From positions 16,306,001-16,370,000 of the forward strand of contig NC_058195.1 in the NCBI RefSeq assembly GCF_907165205.1: a DNA stretch of 64,000 nt, written 5' to 3'. Positions 61,264 to 64,000 of the stretch are shown here, piece after piece (position 1 is the first letter of the stretch; each line of letters opens with the position of its first letter). The translations under genes were made by a program, and so were the position numbers. The DNA comes from Coccinella septempunctata (taxonomy: Eukaryota > Arthropoda > Insecta > Coleoptera > Coccinellidae). Below the pieces are notes generated by a model. It was not told the DNA's origin, searched no databases, and saw only the letters and a program-made list of their open reading frames with translations.

Positions 61264-64000
61264 TCAGCTTGTACAGTGCCACATTCCCTCCATTTTTTTC
61301 AACTTCAGTAATGGCAGCTTTCCTGATACTTTAGATATTTCCTTCTCTGGTTCACTTTCGTTGATAAGCTTCGGAGATAAGGGATGTGTAATGGGATTTG
61401 GCGATTCTGACCTAAGATCTGGTTTGTTTCTGGAAATATCAGTTTCATCGCACCCCTGTATTGGTTCGGGGAGTTTCTTCAAGTGGCTAACGTGCCTTTT
61501 TACTATCTGGCCATCTTCACTTGAAAGGGTTACTTCATTTCCCTTTCTTTCCACTACAGTGAACTCTTCGTTATTGAATCTCGGTATCAGTTTGTTGGGA
61601 ATTATCATATTCTTCGCTAACACTTTGTCACCTTGTTTTATTTCGATTATTTTTGCTCGTCTTGATGAATCTTCCTTTTCCTTTCCTTTTTGTTTATTCA
61701 CCATGTCATTTTCGCGCGCTTCTTCGTCTACCGGCTCAACAACTAGATCTGCCATAGATGGGATTTTGTCACGAATGGTTCTGTTGAACATCAGTTCTGA
61801 TGGTGATTTACCGGTGGTTCCATGTGGCGTTACATTATACATCATTGTAAATTTTTGAAGTTCCGTTTTAAAATTTTGTTTATTGGCCTGAGCTATTTGT
61901 AATCTCTTTAATATAGCCCTATTCATGTTTTCTACCTCGCCGTTTGCTTGAGGCCAATATGGTGGTGTGTGGATCAATTCAATATTATTGTGTGAACAAT
62001 AATTCTTGAACTCTTGACTGGCAAATTGGGGTCCGTTGTCCGCTCTAATAGATCTTGGTATTCCTAGGCGACAAAATATCTCTGACAAGTGATTTATAAT
62101 GACAGCGGAGGTAGTCGTTCTGAGAAATTTTATTTCTTGGTACCTTGAATAGTAGTCTATTATGACCAAGAGTTGATCTTGATTTGGCAAGGGTCCCATA
62201 AGATCTATTGCTACACATTGCCACGGCCCTTCCGGGAATTTATGCCTTTTCATCGGTGGTGGTTTATCCGGAATTGTAACTAATAAGCAGCCTCTACAAT
62301 TTTTTACAAATTTCTCGACTTCTCTGTCCATAAATGGCCACCAAACCTTAGCTCTCAGTCTCCTTTTCATCACCGTCTCTCCCGGATGCCCCTCGTGGGC
62401 TAATTGTAATACCTTGGCTTTCAACGAATCAGGTATAACTAGTCTACTTCCTCGCAGAATTACTGATCCTATTGTCATCAGCTCTTGGCGAAAGGGGTAA
62501 AGAGCATTTTTGTCTGCAATTTCCCAACAATCATCCTTGATCTTCTTTACTGCATCAGATATTTTCCGATCATGTTGACTCTCACTTATAATTTTGCTAA
62601 TACTCATAGCTGCTGGTGAGTCAATTTCAAGCAGGGCACGGACGTGATATTCGTTTTCCTTGTCGAACGATGACTCTTCATCGAGTTGGCATAGTCTTGA
62701 TAATGAATCGGCTATATTTAGTTTCCCCGATTGGTAGATAACTTTGAATTTGTAAGCCTGTAGCCTGAGAACCCATCTTTCGATTCGAGCTGGTGGCTTC
62801 GACGATGGTTTGAAAATTGCCTCTAAAGGTTTGTGGTCCGTGACTAATTCAAATTCCAAACCCGCTAGATAATAATGGAAACGCTCCACGGCCCAAACGA
62901 GAGCTAAGCTTTCTTTTTCCGTTTGCGAATAGCGTTTTTCTGTAGCCGAAAGACTTTTACTAGCGAACGATATAACTTGTGGTGTTCTTTGTTCATTAAA
63001 CTGTAAAAGTACAGCTCCCAGTGCCACAGGGCTAGCATCTGCTACTAGACGGGTTCTCAGCTGAGGATCAAAGTATGATAATATCGGTAGAGTCGCCAGC
63101 GATTTTTTTAGTTTGTTAAAACTTTCTTGCTGGACTTGACACCATTCAAACTTCTGGTTTTCTCTCATCAGCCTCCGAAGTGGTTCCGTTGTGGTTCCCA
63201 GATCTGGTATGAACTTCCCTAGATAGGTGACGAGTCCAAGAAAGCTTCTTGTTTCTTCTTTTGTAGTCGGTGGTCGGAACTGTAATATTGTTTTTATTTT
63301 CGCATGGTCTGCTTCGATTCCTTTGTCGGAGAGCTTGTGGCCGAGAAAATAAAGCTCCTTGACCTTTTTTATACATTTCTCTTCGTTTAGGAGAACATTG
63401 TTTATCTTGAATACCTCTAGTACGTTATTCAGGCAGTAATCATGTTCTTTTTCTGTTTTTCCATAAATAATTACATCATCAATATAATTCAAACAGTTAT
63501 TGCACGATGCAAGCATTTCTTCAAAAACTCTCTGAAAAATTTCCGGTGCCGAGTTGACTCCAAACATTAATCGTTTGTAGCGAAACATACCTTTGTGGGT
63601 AATGAAAGTAGTAATAGGGCGGCTTTCCTCATCAAGTTCAAGTTGGTGGTATGCATTGGCTAAATCAAGTCGAGAGAAAAACTTTGCTCCCCGGAGTTTA
63701 GTCATGAAAGAGTCGAAAGTTGGAATTGGGTAATTCTCCCTCAGAATTGCTTCATTGGCACGGCGCATATCCACACAAATGCGGATGTCATCGTTGGGTT
63801 TCAAAACCACTACTATGGGTGAGATCCATGCACTTGGTTCAGTAACTTTCTCTATGATATCAGACAAAAGTGCTTCTTTTAGTTTTCTCTCTACTTTAGC
63901 CTCTAAAGTAATTGGGACTCTTCTGACTGGTTGTTTAACAGGTTTGATTTGAGAATTGATTGTCAATTTGACTTTGATATTTTTAATCTTAGGAAACGAT
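61264..64000 (-). CDS. Ty3/gypsy retrotransposon pol (RT, RNase H, integrase), partial
   Basis: Open from the right edge to a stop at 61264, at least 910 codons with no internal stop; the 63966 start is only an arbitrary in-frame codon because the frame continues off the edge. Order: reverse transcriptase (ICVDMRRANEAI, FSRLDLANAYHQLEL, catalytic NYIDDVIIYG), RNase H (LVADASPVALGAVLLQF, TDHKPLEAIF), integrase zinc finger (HEGHPGETVMKRRLR ... CRGC) and DDE core (VAIDLMGPLP, IRADNGPQF, NGEVENMNRAIL), then a C-terminal tail. This order is that of Ty3/gypsy. No env-like frame follows. It lies antisense to Shaw, just after exon 2, so presumably in Shaw intron 2. Gag and protease are outside the window. 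Confidence 0.95.
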   Translation of the reverse strand, partial: SFPKIKNIKVKLTINSQIKPVKQPVRRVPITLEAKVERKLKEALLSDIIEKVTEPSAWISPIVVVLKPNDDIRICVDMRRANEAILRENYPIPTFDSFMTKLRGAKFFSRLDLANAYHQLELDEESRPITTFITHKGMFRYKRLMFGVNSAPEIFQRVFEEMLASCNNCLNYIDDVIIYGKTEKEHDYCLNNVLEVFKINNVLLNEEKCIKKVKELYFLGHKLSDKGIEADHAKIKTILQFRPPTTKEETRSFLGLVTYLGKFIPDLGTTTEPLRRLMRENQKFEWCQVQQESFNKLKKSLATLPILSYFDPQLRTRLVADASPVALGAVLLQFNEQRTPQVISFASKSLSATEKRYSQTEKESLALVWAVERFHYYLAGLEFELVTDHKPLEAIFKPSSKPPARIERWVLRLQAYKFKVIYQSGKLNIADSLSRLCQLDEESSFDKENEYHVRALLEIDSPAAMSISKIISESQHDRKISDAVKKIKDDCWEIADKNALYPFRQELMTIGSVILRGSRLVIPDSLKAKVLQLAHEGHPGETVMKRRLRAKVWWPFMDREVEKFVKNCRGCLLVTIPDKPPPMKRHKFPEGPWQCVAIDLMGPLPNQDQLLVIIDYYSRYQEIKFLRTTTSAVIINHLSEIFCRLGIPRSIRADNGPQFASQEFKNYCSHNNIELIHTPPYWPQANGEVENMNRAILKRLQIAQANKQNFKTELQKFTMMYNVTPHGTTGKSPSELMFNRTIRDKIPSMADLVVEPVDEEARENDMVNKQKGKEKEDSSRRAKIIEIKQGDKVLAKNMIIPNKLIPRFNNEEFTVVERKGNEVTLSSEDGQIVKRHVSHLKKLPEPIQGCDETDISRNKPDLRSESPNPITHPLSPKLINESEPEKEISKVSGKLPLLKLKKMEGMWHCTS

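Noticed and set aside
61361..61858. 165-codon plus-strand frame
   Set aside because: It is the antisense shadow of the gypsy integrase region.
1..64000. tRNA, rRNA, snRNA, CRISPR or operon-type features
   Set aside because: None could be supported; the repeats present are transposon arms and microsatellites, and the genes are split by introns.

Overview
The window looks like AT-rich insect nuclear DNA, possibly from a beetle (order not proven). It has intron-split ion-channel genes with GTRAGT-type donor sites, and introns and intergenic DNA packed with insect transposons: jockey-like LINEs, Tc1, hAT, PIF/Harbinger, a foldback element, BEL/Pao and Ty3/gypsy. No prokaryotic features, tRNA, rRNA or CRISPR array were seen.

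Minus strand, 559-50216: three tandem same-orientation genes of the HCN/cyclic-nucleotide-gated channel family, called A, B and C here. A (2225-559) continues beyond the left edge. B (24264-3735, 8 exons) and C (50216-28352, 8 exons) are complete. Every exon join keeps phase, and the summed coding lengths (1692 and 1734 nt) are multiples of three, giving 563 and 577 residues. Paralogous exons share exact lengths (172, 192, 224 nt), so the array arose by tandem duplication. The main observation is that the spliced pores of B and C have no GYG selectivity filter. B aligns without gaps to ordinary HCN through pore, S6 and C-linker but has ARRD where IGYG is expected. C has a longer, acidic segment there. 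The S1-S6 layout and the cyclic-nucleotide-binding domain remain.

The genes are inflated by transposons. B carries a PIF/Harbinger remnant and a 3.6 kb foldback element (perfect 9-bp target duplication, 136-bp tandem repeats in its arms, a broken ubiquitin-hydrolase-like reading frame inside) in intron 3, a stop-bearing copy of its own cNBD exon in intron 4, and long-TIR elements in introns 6 and 7. C carries a Tc1 copy and a small hAT element in intron 1, nested repeats in intron 2, and in intron 5 a 10 kb head-to-tail array of jockey-like LINEs (one intact) that interrupts a BEL/Pao remnant.

Plus strand, 58175-60978: the first two coding exons of a Shaw (Kv3) potassium channel encoding the T1 tetramerisation domain. 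The gene runs off the right edge. An antisense Ty3/gypsy element with an open 900-codon pol region (61264 to the edge) lies immediately downstream, presumably in the next Shaw intron. The 8 kb between gene C and Shaw holds a hAT element with an 8-bp target duplication, a decayed LINE and other repeats.
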